Below, one piece after another: positions 1 to 9,386 of a stretch of 64,000 nt of DNA. Below the pieces are notes generated by a model. The model was given only the letters and a program-made list of their open reading frames with translations, ran no database searches and was not told the DNA's origin. Each line of letters starts with the position of its first letter. The stretch's first letter is position 1. A program made the position numbers and the translations under genes. Source of the stretch: Ostreococcus mediterraneus (Eukaryota > Chlorophyta > Mamiellophyceae > Mamiellales > Bathycoccaceae). The stretch is from contig WMKK01000019.1 in the NCBI GenBank assembly GCA_012295225.1, positions 186,001 through 250,000 on the forward strand, written 5' to 3'.

Positions 1-1
1 C

Positions 2-305
2 GGAGAGCAGCAGCCACCACTGCAATTCACCGTGTCGGTGTTGGCGACGTCGAGGTCGAAGAAACATCCGTGCGTGGCGCTCGAGCCACTGACGAAGTCA
101 GAGACGTTAGCGTCGTCTCGCGCATTTAACGATGGCGTGCGTCTGTGCGCTGAACGCGCGTTTTTGGAGGAGGCTGACGTCTACGCTGACGACGACTACG
201 CGACGTACGCCGGCGTCTTGGAGCCGTGTCGTACTACGAATGACGACGACGATGATGTCATTGACTTGGTACACAACATAGACGACGATGGCGATGATGA
301 TGACG

Positions 306-345
<40 letters not shown>

Positions 346-1801
346 AGATCGGCACCGGATTAGGTTGACGCGGCTCGACCCACGCGCGACGCGTCTCGCC
401 CTCGAGCGACTCTTGTTGAGCGGCGCCAGATGCGGGTTACCCATTGAACTCGTTATTGAGCACGTCGTGCGCAACTCCATGCATCGTTCGGGCGTGTCTG
501 GGATGAAGAAGATGTCGCCACCTGTCACAGGGGCACAAGCGGCGGCACAAGCATCAGACGAAGACAAGATGAAAGTGTACGTCGTCTTTGGCGGGTCGTC
601 GTCCCAGCGTCGGCAATCGTGCCGATCCGGTCGACACGTCTACTTGACGCTCAAACGCATCCCAACCATCGATGTCGTCGCCGTGGTGCTGAATAATACC
701 AATAATAACGCATCATCGCAGCTGGCGGATGCCACGGCGTGGAGGTTGTCGTACGCGAGCGCGCTCGACCCGGACCAATGGGACGCGCCGCGCGCGCCCG
801 ACGCCGGTCGGTTTGCGCCTTCGAAACGCGTGCGCGCCGACTTGGAAAAATACGGCTGGGTGAAACCGTCCGAGCTGTCGTCATGTCAAGACACGATGAT
901 GCATCATCATAATGAACAAAGGTCGACGCGATTTGGCGCCTTGCTCGCCGTCGCGTCGCGAGAAGGTGCGATTATATTTAACGCCGCGCACGGCGGCGCG
1001 GGCGAGGATGGCGCGTTGCAGCAACTCTGCGTGTCCTCTGGCGTCGCGTACACCGGCTCATCTCCGCTCGCGAGTCGCGTGTGCATGGATAAGGCGGCGA
1101 CGGCCAAGGCGTTGGTCCAGCGTCCGGTCCACGGCGCGACGTGTTTGCCCAAGCGCGTGGTCCCGGCGAGCGCGTTGGTGAGTAAAGCGTCGGATGAACG
1201 AGGATGGGGCGGACGCGAACGCGTCGAAGGCGCCAAGCGTTTATGGCTCGACATTGTGAGTTCTTTTAGTGGAGGTGGAGGAGCGGCACCAGGAGCAGCA
1301 GACACCAATAATGTGACTACTCTCGTGGTGAAACCCATCGCCGAAGGGGCGTCGCGCGGCGTGCGTCGATTGATGGATGAACGCGAGTTGTTGGCGTACG
1401 CCGAAGACATTGCAAAAAATCAAGCGCCGCCGTTCCCGTACGCGTACGTGTTTGAACCGTTTTTTGACGCTTCGCGCGCGCCTTGGATGGAATGCTCGTT
1501 TACGTTGATGGGAGCGTTAGGAGACCTCCGCGTCGTCGGTCAATCGACGATTGACGCGCGGGCAAGGGAACGCGCGCGCGCCGTGGGACACGCGCTCGGC
1601 GTCGAAGGATGCGCCGTGCTCGACGCCTTTGTGAACACAGACACCGGGGAGTTGATTGTGATTGAAATGAACACCGTGCCGGATATGACGTCGCCGGACT
1701 CGACGGCGTTTGCGCACGCCAGGAACGCCGATCCGCCGATTGACGCCGAAACGTTGTGTACGCGCGCGCTCAGCTTGGCGCTCGTGCGACGGTTCAGATG
1801 A
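2..1801 (+). CDS. ddl: D-alanine--D-alanine ligase-like protein (5' partial)
   Basis: ATP-grasp ligase that joins two D-alanines for peptidoglycan; in the green lineage it is linked to plastid peptidoglycan and plastid division. The frame is open to the left edge of the window and the first ATG-like position is only a GTG, so the 5' end is missing. Visible family blocks: the N-lobe VVFGGSSSQRRQSCRSGRHV, the HGGAGEDG loop, the MDKAATAKAL helix, the VVKPIAEGASRGV ATP-binding strand and the C-terminal VIEMNTVPDMT. Plant enzymes are a tandem fusion of two ligase halves and this would be the C-terminal half. Oddities are a 13-Thr run from an ACT microsatellite and departures from the bacterial consensus: PDMT for PGMT, and Leu where an Arg precedes the metal-binding Asp. 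Family assignment is secure; activity is not. Confidence 0.85.
307..346 (+). repeat. ACT trinucleotide microsatellite
   Basis: About 13 perfect ACT units in frame, giving a polythreonine run directly after an Asp-rich stretch, upstream of the conserved ligase domain. It is probably length-variable between strains. Confidence 0.95.
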
Positions 1802-1969
1802 TGATGACGATGACGATGACCATGATAGCTCTACCGTAGTAGTACTGTATTAGTAGTTTTGTAAGCAAGTTAGTAGCGGCTTTTGTAGCAGTGGTTGGTA
1901 TCACACGGTAACTAAAATGAAAAAATCAAGCAGTAGTGGTAAACGTGTTGTTGTGGCTTTGACTTTGGC

Positions 1970-3274
1970 TTACGCCGCGACAAACGCGGCCGCCGCCGGC
2001 TGATTTGGTTGTTTTTTACGCGGCGTCTTGTCATCTAAAATCTCACCCTCCTCGATAGATTCGTCGTCATCGTCGTCGTCGGACCCTTTCGCGGGCGTAT
2101 TCATTGGCGTTTGCAATTCGTCCTCGTCGTCGTTCTCATCGTGATGATGATGATGATGATGATCAACCTCAACATCAACAACCACCGCTTTGAGCTTTGG
2201 CGGCGACGGCGGCGCTTCAATCGCCGACGCGTCCGCCTCCTTCATCGCGTGAAATTTGGCAAACAACGTCTGCACGTTGTTCGCTCCGGTAATCGCGCGC
2301 GCCATGTCCTCGTTTGCGCGCTCGCGCATCGAAATCTTACCCACGGCGTACGCGTACACCAGTCGCTCGAGCTCTGGCGCGAAAAAATCCAGGTACTCTT
2401 CGCACCGCGCGTGAAGCATGGATTCAAATCGTTCGCACTGCGCGAGCTGGGCGTTAATGTCCACATCCGTCGCTGAAATGTCTCGACGAAGCGCGGCGTC
2501 GACATCAGCCTTGGACGCGCGATCGGCTTTGCTCGCCAACCGCGCAAACCGCGCCTCGGCTTCGTTCAATTTAAACCGCGCCTTTTGATGTTCGTACACG
2601 CACGATTCCAATCGTCGCTCATACGTCACTTGTGCCTTATCATGCAGCGTCATCGCGCGATTGGCAAAATCCTCCATGAAATCGCATTCGCATTGCACGT
2701 CGACGTCTTCAACGCCAGACGCGAATGTACGCGCATCCTTGCATCGAATCGCTCGCGACATCGCAGACGATGGTGCGGCGTCGTCTGCGTCAATTGTCGG
2801 CGCGTCGGTATCGTCAGCGTCGTCAGCATCTCCGTGCTTCTGCGGCGGACGGTGCTGCTGCACGTAATTGAACAATTGCGTTTCGCGCGCCGTGATGGCG
2901 TCGCGAACGCGCGATTCCACGTCTCGCGAGTACTTTTTTGTCGCGTCGCGCGCGAGCGCTCGAGCGAGCCAAAAATTTGTATCCTCGACAAACTCCCCAA
3001 TCGATTGTCGCACGATAGCCACCGCGCACACCGCGCGCTCGAGACGCGCGTCGTGCGCGTAGAGTTTCGCAATGTCCACGACGTACGGACACGGCGTCTT
3101 CGTCGTCGTCGTCGTCGCGTCTTTGGCATTCAACAATGTGTCTTTTGTCTTGGCTTTGCATTTTCGCGTCGGCGTCGGCGGAGCGCGCGCGGCGTCGGCG
3201 TCGTCCGTGCGTTCGCGCATCATCGCATCGTCGCGACGCGCATTCGTTCGTGATTTGCTCGATGTTGTACCCAT
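1970..3274 (-). CDS. Helical coiled-coil protein with putative N-myristoylation signal
   Basis: I do not recognise this gene. From the chosen start (434 residues) it has a charged disordered N-terminus, a long Ala/Glu/Arg-rich helical region (roughly residues 80-330) with coiled-coil character, and an acidic tail with a seven-His run from an ATG repeat on the plus strand. The start at 3274 gives MGTTSSKSR, which fits the N-myristoyltransferase rule (Gly2, Ser6, Lys7). An in-frame ATG at 3334 would add 20 Arg/His/Asn-rich residues and bury that signal. The helical part might be BAR-like, since membrane anchoring would suit that, but this is a guess. It converges with the ligase gene on its left. 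Confidence 0.6.
   Translation of the reverse strand: MGTTSSKSRTNARRDDAMMRERTDDADAARAPPTPTRKCKAKTKDTLLNAKDATTTTTKTPCPYVVDIAKLYAHDARLERAVCAVAIVRQSIGEFVEDTNFWLARALARDATKKYSRDVESRVRDAITARETQLFNYVQQHRPPQKHGDADDADDTDAPTIDADDAAPSSAMSRAIRCKDARTFASGVEDVDVQCECDFMEDFANRAMTLHDKAQVTYERRLESCVYEHQKARFKLNEAEARFARLASKADRASKADVDAALRRDISATDVDINAQLAQCERFESMLHARCEEYLDFFAPELERLVYAYAVGKISMRERANEDMARAITGANNVQTLFAKFHAMKEADASAIEAPPSPPKLKAVVVDVEVDHHHHHHHDENDDEDELQTPMNTPAKGSDDDDDDESIEEGEILDDKTPRKKQPNQPAAAAFVAA
2142..2163 (+). repeat. ATG/CAT trinucleotide repeat
   Basis: About seven ATG units on the plus strand encode a polyhistidine run (His x7) in the acidic tail of the minus-strand helical protein. Confidence 0.85.
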
Positions 3275-3486
3275 ATCGTCGTTATTGTGGTGATTTTGGT
3301 GTCGTTGTCGTTGTCGTCGTCCTCCTCGTGGCATGTCAAGGAATGAGGACGTCGACGCGGGATTTCGCGAGTCATCGTCTCAATACTCATAACGATGATG
3401 ATGATAATAACAATAATACCAACGCAAGACATACTATACACACACAGAGAGAGACAAAGCGAGAGAGAAAACACGCCACCCATCAT

Positions 3487-4251
3487 CTATGCGCTCATCA
3501 AGCACCGCTGAGAGATGGCGCGAATGACAAGCATTTGCTCCTTCGCCGCGCCGCGCATATCCACCAATTGCGCAATCTGTTGCTCGCGTTCCTCATCCAC
3601 GCCTTCTGCCCGCATCTGCGCCACCTGCGCATCAAACTGCGCGTCTTGTTGCGTCATAGACTGTAAAAACATATCAATATTCGCCAAGAATTCCTCCACG
3701 CTCATCTGCGCATCGCGCAAGACATCGCGCACGACGGCGTCTTGCGCGGCGTCGTCGGCTCGCGCTCGGTCGTCGAGCGCGCTCAACCCACTGACACACG
3801 CGTCAATCAACCCCAGCGCCGGCGGCACATTCGCGCGTTGATAACAATCCAATAAATACTCAAATAATCCCTTGAGTGCGGCGATGATTTCCGGACCTTC
3901 ACCCTTGGATTGCGCGGTTTGATACGTCGCCAACGCGGCTTCGACGACGCCTTCGGTGAGCGACCCGTCGCGCGTCATGGCATCGATCGCCTCGCTCGCC
4001 TCTTCGGGTGATTGCGCGTTCAAGATTCGATAGTAATTGGTGAAATCTTCTTCGCGCACGTTCGGTGGGGCCATTTGTGCGTTCGCCATGGCTTGTGCGA
4101 GCTCGTCGTCGCCTTGGTTTGATGGAGCAGCTTTATGCCGATGCTGATGCTGATGCTGATGATGTTTGTGTTGACGTACGCGTCGCATCGCCGGGTGTAC
4201 ACGCGAGCGCACCGGTGCGCGCATTTGCATCGTCATCATCTGTGTCGTCAT
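3487..4251 (-). CDS. Unknown protein, probably plastid or mitochondrial
   Basis: I do not recognise this protein. The reading frame stays open upstream to 4431, but that would overlap the divergent recycling-factor gene, so I choose the ATG at 4251 (254 residues). The first about 50 residues are basic, rich in Met/Arg/His/Gln and poor in acid, as in an organelle transit peptide, with a His-Gln repeat from a CAT/CTG-like tract. The mature part is wholly helical: a block around FTNYYRILNAQSPEEASEAI, then short repeated helices and an acidic C-terminus ending LVIRAISQRCLMSA. There is no catalytic motif. It may belong to a green-lineage family of unknown function. Confidence 0.6.
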   Translation of the reverse strand: MTTQMMTMQMRAPVRSRVHPAMRRVRQHKHHQHQHQHRHKAAPSNQGDDELAQAMANAQMAPPNVREEDFTNYYRILNAQSPEEASEAIDAMTRDGSLTEGVVEAALATYQTAQSKGEGPEIIAALKGLFEYLLDCYQRANVPPALGLIDACVSGLSALDDRARADDAAQDAVVRDVLRDAQMSVEEFLANIDMFLQSMTQQDAQFDAQVAQMRAEGVDEEREQQIAQLVDMRGAAKEQMLVIRAISQRCLMSA

Positions 4252-4344
4252 CTTTTTTGTGCTCGTCGTTCGTCTTCGTGTTCGCGCGTCGCGCTGTGAT
4301 GAACTTGATTGATGACCTAAAACCTTAAACACTGACGCAGCATC

Positions 4345-5043
4345 ATGATGACGTTGACGTTCACGACGCCGACGCGCAGCGCGCACGCGCGCCCGCCGAC
4401 GCGCACACAGCCGCGTACGAACCGCACGCACGTCATCACGCGCGCGAAAGGCGGCAAGGGCGCGTCAGAGCCCGAGCCCGAGGTGGATCCCGAAGCGATT
4501 GAAATGGATGCCATGGAGCGCATGGACAAGACGATGGATTCGATCGCCAAAGATTTCTCCACCGTGCGCACTGGACGCGCAAACGTACAAATATTAGATC
4601 GTATTGAAGTGATGTATTACGGCGCACCGACGGCGCTGAAGGCGATCGCGAATGCGTCGACACCGGACGCGCAGACGGTGGTGATTCAACCCTTTGATAA
4701 AACCGCGATCAAGGATATCGAACGCGCGTTGAATGAGAGCGATTTGGGCATTACGCCGAATAACGATGGGAATGTGATTCGATTGGTTATACCTGCGTTG
4801 ACGGAGGAGCGTCGTAAAGATTTGGCAAAGTTGGTGTCCAAGCTCGGGGAGGATGGAAAGGTGGCGTTGCGCAACGTGCGTCGGGACGCGATGAAGGCGA
4901 TTGAAAAGTTGGAAAAGGCGAGCGCGATTGGCGAAGACGAATGCGCGGGATTGAAGAAGGGTATTGAAGATTTAACCGCGTCGTACATTAAAAAAGTGGA
5001 CGACATCACCAAGGCTAAGGAGACGGAATTACAAAAGGTTTAA
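4345..5043 (+). CDS. frr: Ribosome recycling factor, chloroplast
   Basis: RRF splits post-termination ribosomes together with EF-G in plastid translation. The 232-residue protein has a Thr/Arg-rich transit peptide of about 35-40 residues followed by a full-length bacterial-type RRF. Diagnostic blocks are the helix-1 MDKTMDSIAKDFSTVRTGRAN, the domain-II beta segment PDAQTVVIQPFDK, NDGNVIRLVIPALTEERRKD, and the basic helix VALRNVRRDA. The ATG at 4345 is preceded closely by a divergent gene starting at 4251, so the two share a promoter of under 100 bp. Confidence 0.95.
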   Translation: MMTLTFTTPTRSAHARPPTRTQPRTNRTHVITRAKGGKGASEPEPEVDPEAIEMDAMERMDKTMDSIAKDFSTVRTGRANVQILDRIEVMYYGAPTALKAIANASTPDAQTVVIQPFDKTAIKDIERALNESDLGITPNNDGNVIRLVIPALTEERRKDLAKLVSKLGEDGKVALRNVRRDAMKAIEKLEKASAIGEDECAGLKKGIEDLTASYIKKVDDITKAKETELQKV

Positions 5044-5359
5044 AACGTTGAAAGTTGCAGTCGCGGTTGGCTGGTTGGATGGCCATCCGTCAGTCCGTCA
5101 GTCAGTCGTCTCACTACGTATCCTTGTCTTTTGCCACCGCCGCCGCCGCGCGTCAACGCGCGCGCAACAACATATACATTTATATTCATACACAATTCAT
5201 ACACGATATTGATCCATCCATGTCCTTCTCCTCGTCTTTGTCGTCGTCGCGAGCGCGAATGAGTGAAAAAGATGCTGAATGTACTACCAAGTGCGCTCGT
5301 CACTGTGCGACGCCGAACGCCGAACGTGTGCGTTCGTCGCCGCGTTCATCGTCGTCATC
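5044..5359. other. Intergenic region, 316 bp
   Basis: Lies between RRF and the TTC4-like gene, which point the same way. It contains CAGT-type short repeats and a TA-rich patch around 5168-5215 that could be promoter sequence. Short open frames here show no resemblance to any protein family I know. Confidence 0.5.
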
Positions 5360-6589
5360 ATGAGCGCGCCGCCCGCGACGTCGCTCGACGCACAAATACA
5401 CGCGCACGCGAAACACACCGACGACGCTGACGCACCACCGCCGCCGCCACCAGACACCCTCCCAGCGCTCTTCTGGAGCGGCGATGGCGACGACTGGATG
5501 GACGACGCGCACATGAACAACCCCGAATTCGCCGCGCTCAAAGCCATGCTCGCCGAAGACCCGGCGTCGCCGTGCGAGCTCGCTGAAATGCACAAGAATA
5601 AGGGCAATCAGTCGATGAAGTACAAGCACAATTTGATGTACGCGAGGTACGCGGTAGAGCACTACACGACGGGCATCCTCGTCGCGTGCGACGACGCGGG
5701 ATTGAATTCTATACTGCACAGTAATCGTGCCTACGCCGGGTTATTGCTGAAAAACTACCGCAAGGCGTACGAGGATGGGGTAAAGGCGGTGGAGCTGGAC
5801 GCGCGGAACGTCAAGGGTTGGTATCGCGCGGCCAAGGCGGCGCTTAGCTTGGAGAAATTTGAAGAATGCGCGCGATTGTGCGTCGCTGGATTGGATGTGG
5901 AGAGCACGAATAGAGATATGAAGGTTTTACTGCGCGAGGCGAAGCGAGGGGTGGAGAAACGGGAGGCACAGGCGCGATTGGATGTTGACGAGCGCGCGCG
6001 GGTTTCGGCGTACGCCGAGGCGTTGCGGGACAAGTGTATACGAATCGGACCCGCTGTGCTTGGAAGCGGCGAGCGTTGGCCGACGATTGATGCGAATACG
6101 CATGAAGCGGTGTTTTGGACGTTGTTTGTCTATCCGGAGTCCATGCAGACGGATGTGGTGGAGGCGGCGAGGGAATCAGACGCGCTTGGAGCGCATTTGG
6201 ACGTCTTGTTCAATCCGGGCGCGCCTCCGCTCGCGTGGGATAGCGCCAACGCGTACACACGCGAGAGCGTGGAGATTTATTGGCAAACGAATGCCACGGT
6301 ACCGTATACGTACGCGCAGATCGAGACGAAGATGTTGGATGCGGCTGGCGTGACGCGACGCGACGCGGATGACGACACGAGGCGAGCCATCGTCGACGCG
6401 GAAACCAAAACCAAAAAGGTTGACGCTCGCGATCAATTCATGCGATTGATTGTCGATCCGTACGCCACGACGTTTGGAGATTTAGTCAAGAATAAAGAAT
6501 TTGTCGTCGCTGGGCACGTGGTGTTGTACATCGTGGCGAAAGGTACGGAATTTAGGCAACAATTTCTCAACGGCGAATGGGAACTCTAG
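5360..6589 (+). CDS. TTC4/Cns1-like TPR co-chaperone of Hsp90
   Basis: Cytosolic/nuclear TPR adaptor of Hsp90 and Hsp70 of the TTC4 (yeast Cns1) family. I chose the ATG giving MSAPPATSLD (409 residues); an in-frame ATG 27 codons upstream would add an unrelated stretch. Three TPR units start near residue 85: the first with MHKNKGNQSMKYK, the second with LHSNRAYAGLLLKNYRKAYED, the third with VKGWYRAAKAALSLEKFEEC. A charged helix follows, then the C-terminal 'wheel' domain typical of TTC4, recognisable from VFWTLFVYPE and the HLDVLFNPGAPPLAWD segment. The N-terminal segment is polyproline and acidic. Confidence 0.88.
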   Translation: MSAPPATSLDAQIHAHAKHTDDADAPPPPPPDTLPALFWSGDGDDWMDDAHMNNPEFAALKAMLAEDPASPCELAEMHKNKGNQSMKYKHNLMYARYAVEHYTTGILVACDDAGLNSILHSNRAYAGLLLKNYRKAYEDGVKAVELDARNVKGWYRAAKAALSLEKFEECARLCVAGLDVESTNRDMKVLLREAKRGVEKREAQARLDVDERARVSAYAEALRDKCIRIGPAVLGSGERWPTIDANTHEAVFWTLFVYPESMQTDVVEAARESDALGAHLDVLFNPGAPPLAWDSANAYTRESVEIYWQTNATVPYTYAQIETKMLDAAGVTRRDADDDTRRAIVDAETKTKKVDARDQFMRLIVDPYATTFGDLVKNKEFVVAGHVVLYIVAKGTEFRQQFLNGEWEL

Positions 6590-6593
6590 CGTA

Positions 6594-6653
6594 CAGTCGT
6601 CGTCGTCGTCGTACACGTCGTCGTCGTACACGTCGTCGTCGTCGTCATCGTCT
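6594..6653 (+). repeat. GTC/GTA trinucleotide-rich tract
   Basis: Imperfect GTC/GTACAC repeats just after the TTC4 stop codon, in the 243-bp gap between convergent genes. No gene is visible in this gap. Confidence 0.7.
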
Positions 6654-6832
6654 AATACATAGTCTATACATAGTCGCGCGGTCCCACCGTCGCGCGCTGT
6701 AAAACAAACAAACAAACAAATGATAGTACACTGTACACGTTACAAAACTATACGCGAAAAAGAAGAACGCTCTCGGCGGCGTCGTCCGTCGCTCTTCGCG
6801 GCTAGGCGCGCCACCATCGCGCGCGTCGCTCG

Positions 6833-7429
6833 TCAACCACCGCCGCAACATCGTTTAAACCTTTTATTCGACCCACACGGACACGGACGATTATTCGGAT
6901 ACGCCCCGCGCATCGACCTCGCTTCGTCCCGTCTCTCCTCTCGCGTCATGGATCGATCATGTTCGGTAATAACGCGCGTAAACTCCTCCGCACTCGTCGG
7001 CGTCCCACCTCCGCCCGCCAACAACGACTCACTCGCTCGCCTCATCATCGCCCGCGTCAGCGCATACGTCTTCAATAACTCTGAAACTTCCGCGCGCGCG
7101 CCGTTTGGCGTCTCGCGCGCGATAGCCGCGACGCGCGCCGCGGTCAACGTGCTCGGATCCTCCCGTTCGCTCGCGCGCATCGACGACGCGTACGCGCGCG
7201 CGCGCGACACCTCGAACGACACCTCCGCCGCGTGTCGAGGCGCATCGCCCGTGCGCTCGAGCGACGCGCGCTCGAGTAAGTCCACGTATGCATCCATGGT
7301 GAACGATGACGATGCCACTGATGGTGATGTTTTCGCGCCAAACCACTGCGAGACGGCGTCGAACACGCCCGCGCGCGCGCACAGCGCGGACGTCGATACC
7401 GCGCGGACGTGTGTGCGGGCGATGCGCAT
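6833..7429 (-). CDS. SRP54 M-domain-like protein with C-terminal SEC-C zinc motif
   Basis: A small 198-residue protein. The C-terminus is a SEC-C zinc-binding motif (CPCGSNKRFKRCCGGG), as on bacterial SecA. Residues about 90-185 resemble the M domain of SRP54/Ffh: an RVAAIARETPNGA segment followed by VSELLKTYALTRAMMRR, like the conserved 'I..GSG....V..LL..F..M..MM' core of Ffh. There is no GTPase (NG) domain. The Arg/Ser/Ala-rich N-terminus (MRIARTHVRAVSTSALCARA) looks like a mitochondrial presequence. It is divergent from the MiaB-like gene 78 bp away, which is also mitochondrial-looking. The SEC-C call is firm; the M-domain call is by pattern only. Confidence 0.75.
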   Translation of the reverse strand: MRIARTHVRAVSTSALCARAGVFDAVSQWFGAKTSPSVASSSFTMDAYVDLLERASLERTGDAPRHAAEVSFEVSRARAYASSMRASEREDPSTLTAARVAAIARETPNGARAEVSELLKTYALTRAMMRRASESLLAGGGGTPTSAEEFTRVITEHDRSMTREERRDEARSMRGAYPNNRPCPCGSNKRFKRCCGGG

Positions 7430-7507
7430 GGCGGCGGCGGCGCCGTCCGCGCCGTCGGCGTCGGCGTGTGGCGATAATGAAAAAGTGCACCGCCATTGAA
7501 CGGGATA

Positions 7508-9244
7508 ATGTCGCGCGCGTTCGCGTTCGCGCGCGTCGCGCGTCGCGCGATGACGACGGCGACGACGAGTCCGGTGCCGTCGTCGTCGTCGTCGTCGTCA
7601 TCGTCCTTGACGTCGTCGTCGGCGTTGTCGATTTATATCGAGACGTATGGGTGTCAAATGAATACGAATGATTCCGACATTGTCCGTGGAATCCTGCGCG
7701 CGCACGGCCACGGGGTCGTCAACGACGCATCACACGCGGATGTTGTGTTATTAAACACGTGCGCCGTGCGCGAAGGCGCGGAGCAGAAGATTTGGGCGCG
7801 TTTGGCGCAGTTGAAGGCGATGAAGACGTCGCCCGAGTCGACGTTGCGCGCCGTCGGCGTGCTCGGATGCATGGCGGAGCGCTTAAAATCTGCGCTCCTC
7901 CGCGCCGACGGCTTGGCGGATATCGTGTGTGGTCCAGATGCGTACAGGGACGTGCCGAGATTGCTGGCGAACGCGTCACGGGCGACGTCAGAGCTCACGG
8001 ATGATGAGCGGATGAATGTGTTGTTGAGTTTGGACGAAACGTACGCCGACGTGACGCCCGTTCGGCGCGATCCATCGTCGCCTTTAGCGTACGTGAGCGT
8101 CATGCGCGGATGTGACAATATGTGTAGTTTTTGTGTTGTTCCGTTCACGCGCGGACGCGAGCGGAGTAGGGCGTTGGATTCCATCGTTCGCGAGTGTCGG
8201 GACCTCGTGAACGCCGGCGTCAAGGAGATTACATTATTGGGGCAAAATGTCAACTCCTACGCCGATAAGTTTAGTGCCAGTGCGGTGCTGGATGATTTAG
8301 GGTATGTTGTTGGCGATGATGCCGCGAAGAATGCGAACGCCGACCCGTTCGCGCCGTACGCGAAGGGATTCAAGTCGGTGTATAAACCAGACGCGCGTCG
8401 GCGGCACGCGTACTCTTTTGCGGATTTAGTCGCCGCAGTGGCAGCGATCGATCGAGAAGTTCGCGTGCGTTTCACATCACCACATCCGAAAGATTTTCCC
8501 GATGATTTATTGCGCGTCGTTGCCGAGACGCCAAACGTGTGTAAACAGTTGCACATGCCGGCGCAGAGCGGATCGACGACGACGTTGGCGCGCATGCGAC
8601 GAGGGTACACGCGCGAGGCGTACGTAGACCTCATCACGCGCACGCGAGAGATGATTCCCGGCGTGGCGATTAGTTCGGATTTTATTTCTGGATTTTGTGG
8701 CGAAACTGAAGCCGAACACGCGGAGACGATTTCGTTGCTCGAGCGCGTTCGATTTGAGACGGCGTACATGTTCCATTATTCGTTGCGGGACAAGACGCAC
8801 GCGGCGAGACATCTATCAGACGACGTCCCGGAGGATGTCAAAAAACGTCGTTTAGCAGAAGTGATTGATACATTTCGAGCGGGTGCGGCGCGAGCGAACG
8901 CAGAGGAGATTGGCCGAACGCATTTGGTGCTCGTCGAAGGCGTCGCGCGTAAATCAGACGCGCAAATGAGCGCGCGTTCGGATACGGGTAAGCGCGTCAT
9001 CATCGAAGGCCGGCGCACGGTACGCGATGGCGATGATGCTCACCAAGAGGTTGACATTAAACCAGGAGATTACGTCATCGCGCGTATTGAACGCGCGGGA
9101 CCATCGACGCTTATCGCGCGTCCGTTGGGCGTCACCACGGCGACGCGCTTTTTCGAGCAACACGGCGCGGCGTGGCACGCCGCGCCGCCCACAAGCGTAT
9201 CAATGTTCCAAGCCGACACGGCACGCGCTCCGGCCCGTGTTTGA
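7508..9244 (+). CDS. miaB: tRNA-2-methylthio-N6-dimethylallyladenosine synthase (MiaB/CDK5RAP1), mitochondrial
   Basis: Radical-SAM methylthiotransferase that modifies i6A37 to ms2i6A37 in tRNA. The first ATG of the frame, at 7508, gives 578 residues with an Arg/Ala/Phe-rich mitochondrial-type leader. UPF0004 domain: the three cluster cysteines lie in ETYGCQMN, LNTCAVRE and GVLGCMAE. Radical SAM domain: CDNMCSFC is the CX3CX2C that binds the catalytic 4Fe-4S, followed by PFTRGRERSR and EITLLGQNVNSY, typical of MiaB rather than RimO. A C-terminal TRAM domain (from RTHLVLVEG) is present. A lineage insertion of about 35 residues follows the LLGQNVNSY block. Confidence 0.94.
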   Translation: MSRAFAFARVARRAMTTATTSPVPSSSSSSSSSLTSSSALSIYIETYGCQMNTNDSDIVRGILRAHGHGVVNDASHADVVLLNTCAVREGAEQKIWARLAQLKAMKTSPESTLRAVGVLGCMAERLKSALLRADGLADIVCGPDAYRDVPRLLANASRATSELTDDERMNVLLSLDETYADVTPVRRDPSSPLAYVSVMRGCDNMCSFCVVPFTRGRERSRALDSIVRECRDLVNAGVKEITLLGQNVNSYADKFSASAVLDDLGYVVGDDAAKNANADPFAPYAKGFKSVYKPDARRRHAYSFADLVAAVAAIDREVRVRFTSPHPKDFPDDLLRVVAETPNVCKQLHMPAQSGSTTTLARMRRGYTREAYVDLITRTREMIPGVAISSDFISGFCGETEAEHAETISLLERVRFETAYMFHYSLRDKTHAARHLSDDVPEDVKKRRLAEVIDTFRAGAARANAEEIGRTHLVLVEGVARKSDAQMSARSDTGKRVIIEGRRTVRDGDDAHQEVDIKPGDYVIARIERAGPSTLIARPLGVTTATRFFEQHGAAWHAAPPTSVSMFQADTARAPARV

Positions 9245-9386
9245 TTTCATGGATGCCGACGTCGACGCGCCCGCAGAAGAAATTGGACATCCTACGCCTA
9301 CGATTGTGGCCGAAACGTCCATCATCTTGTATAGAACAGAACAGATCAGGTGTGTAGCTCCAGTAGCAATCGTAGTGTAGGTCAGG

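Noticed and set aside
307-346. ACT tract as telomeric or CRISPR-like repeat
   Set aside because: It is a perfect in-frame trinucleotide microsatellite encoding Thr, with no spacers.
3136-3666. Plus-strand frame across the helical-protein 5' end
   Set aside because: It spans the gap and antisense sequence of two genes, with low-complexity His/Asn/Asp runs only.
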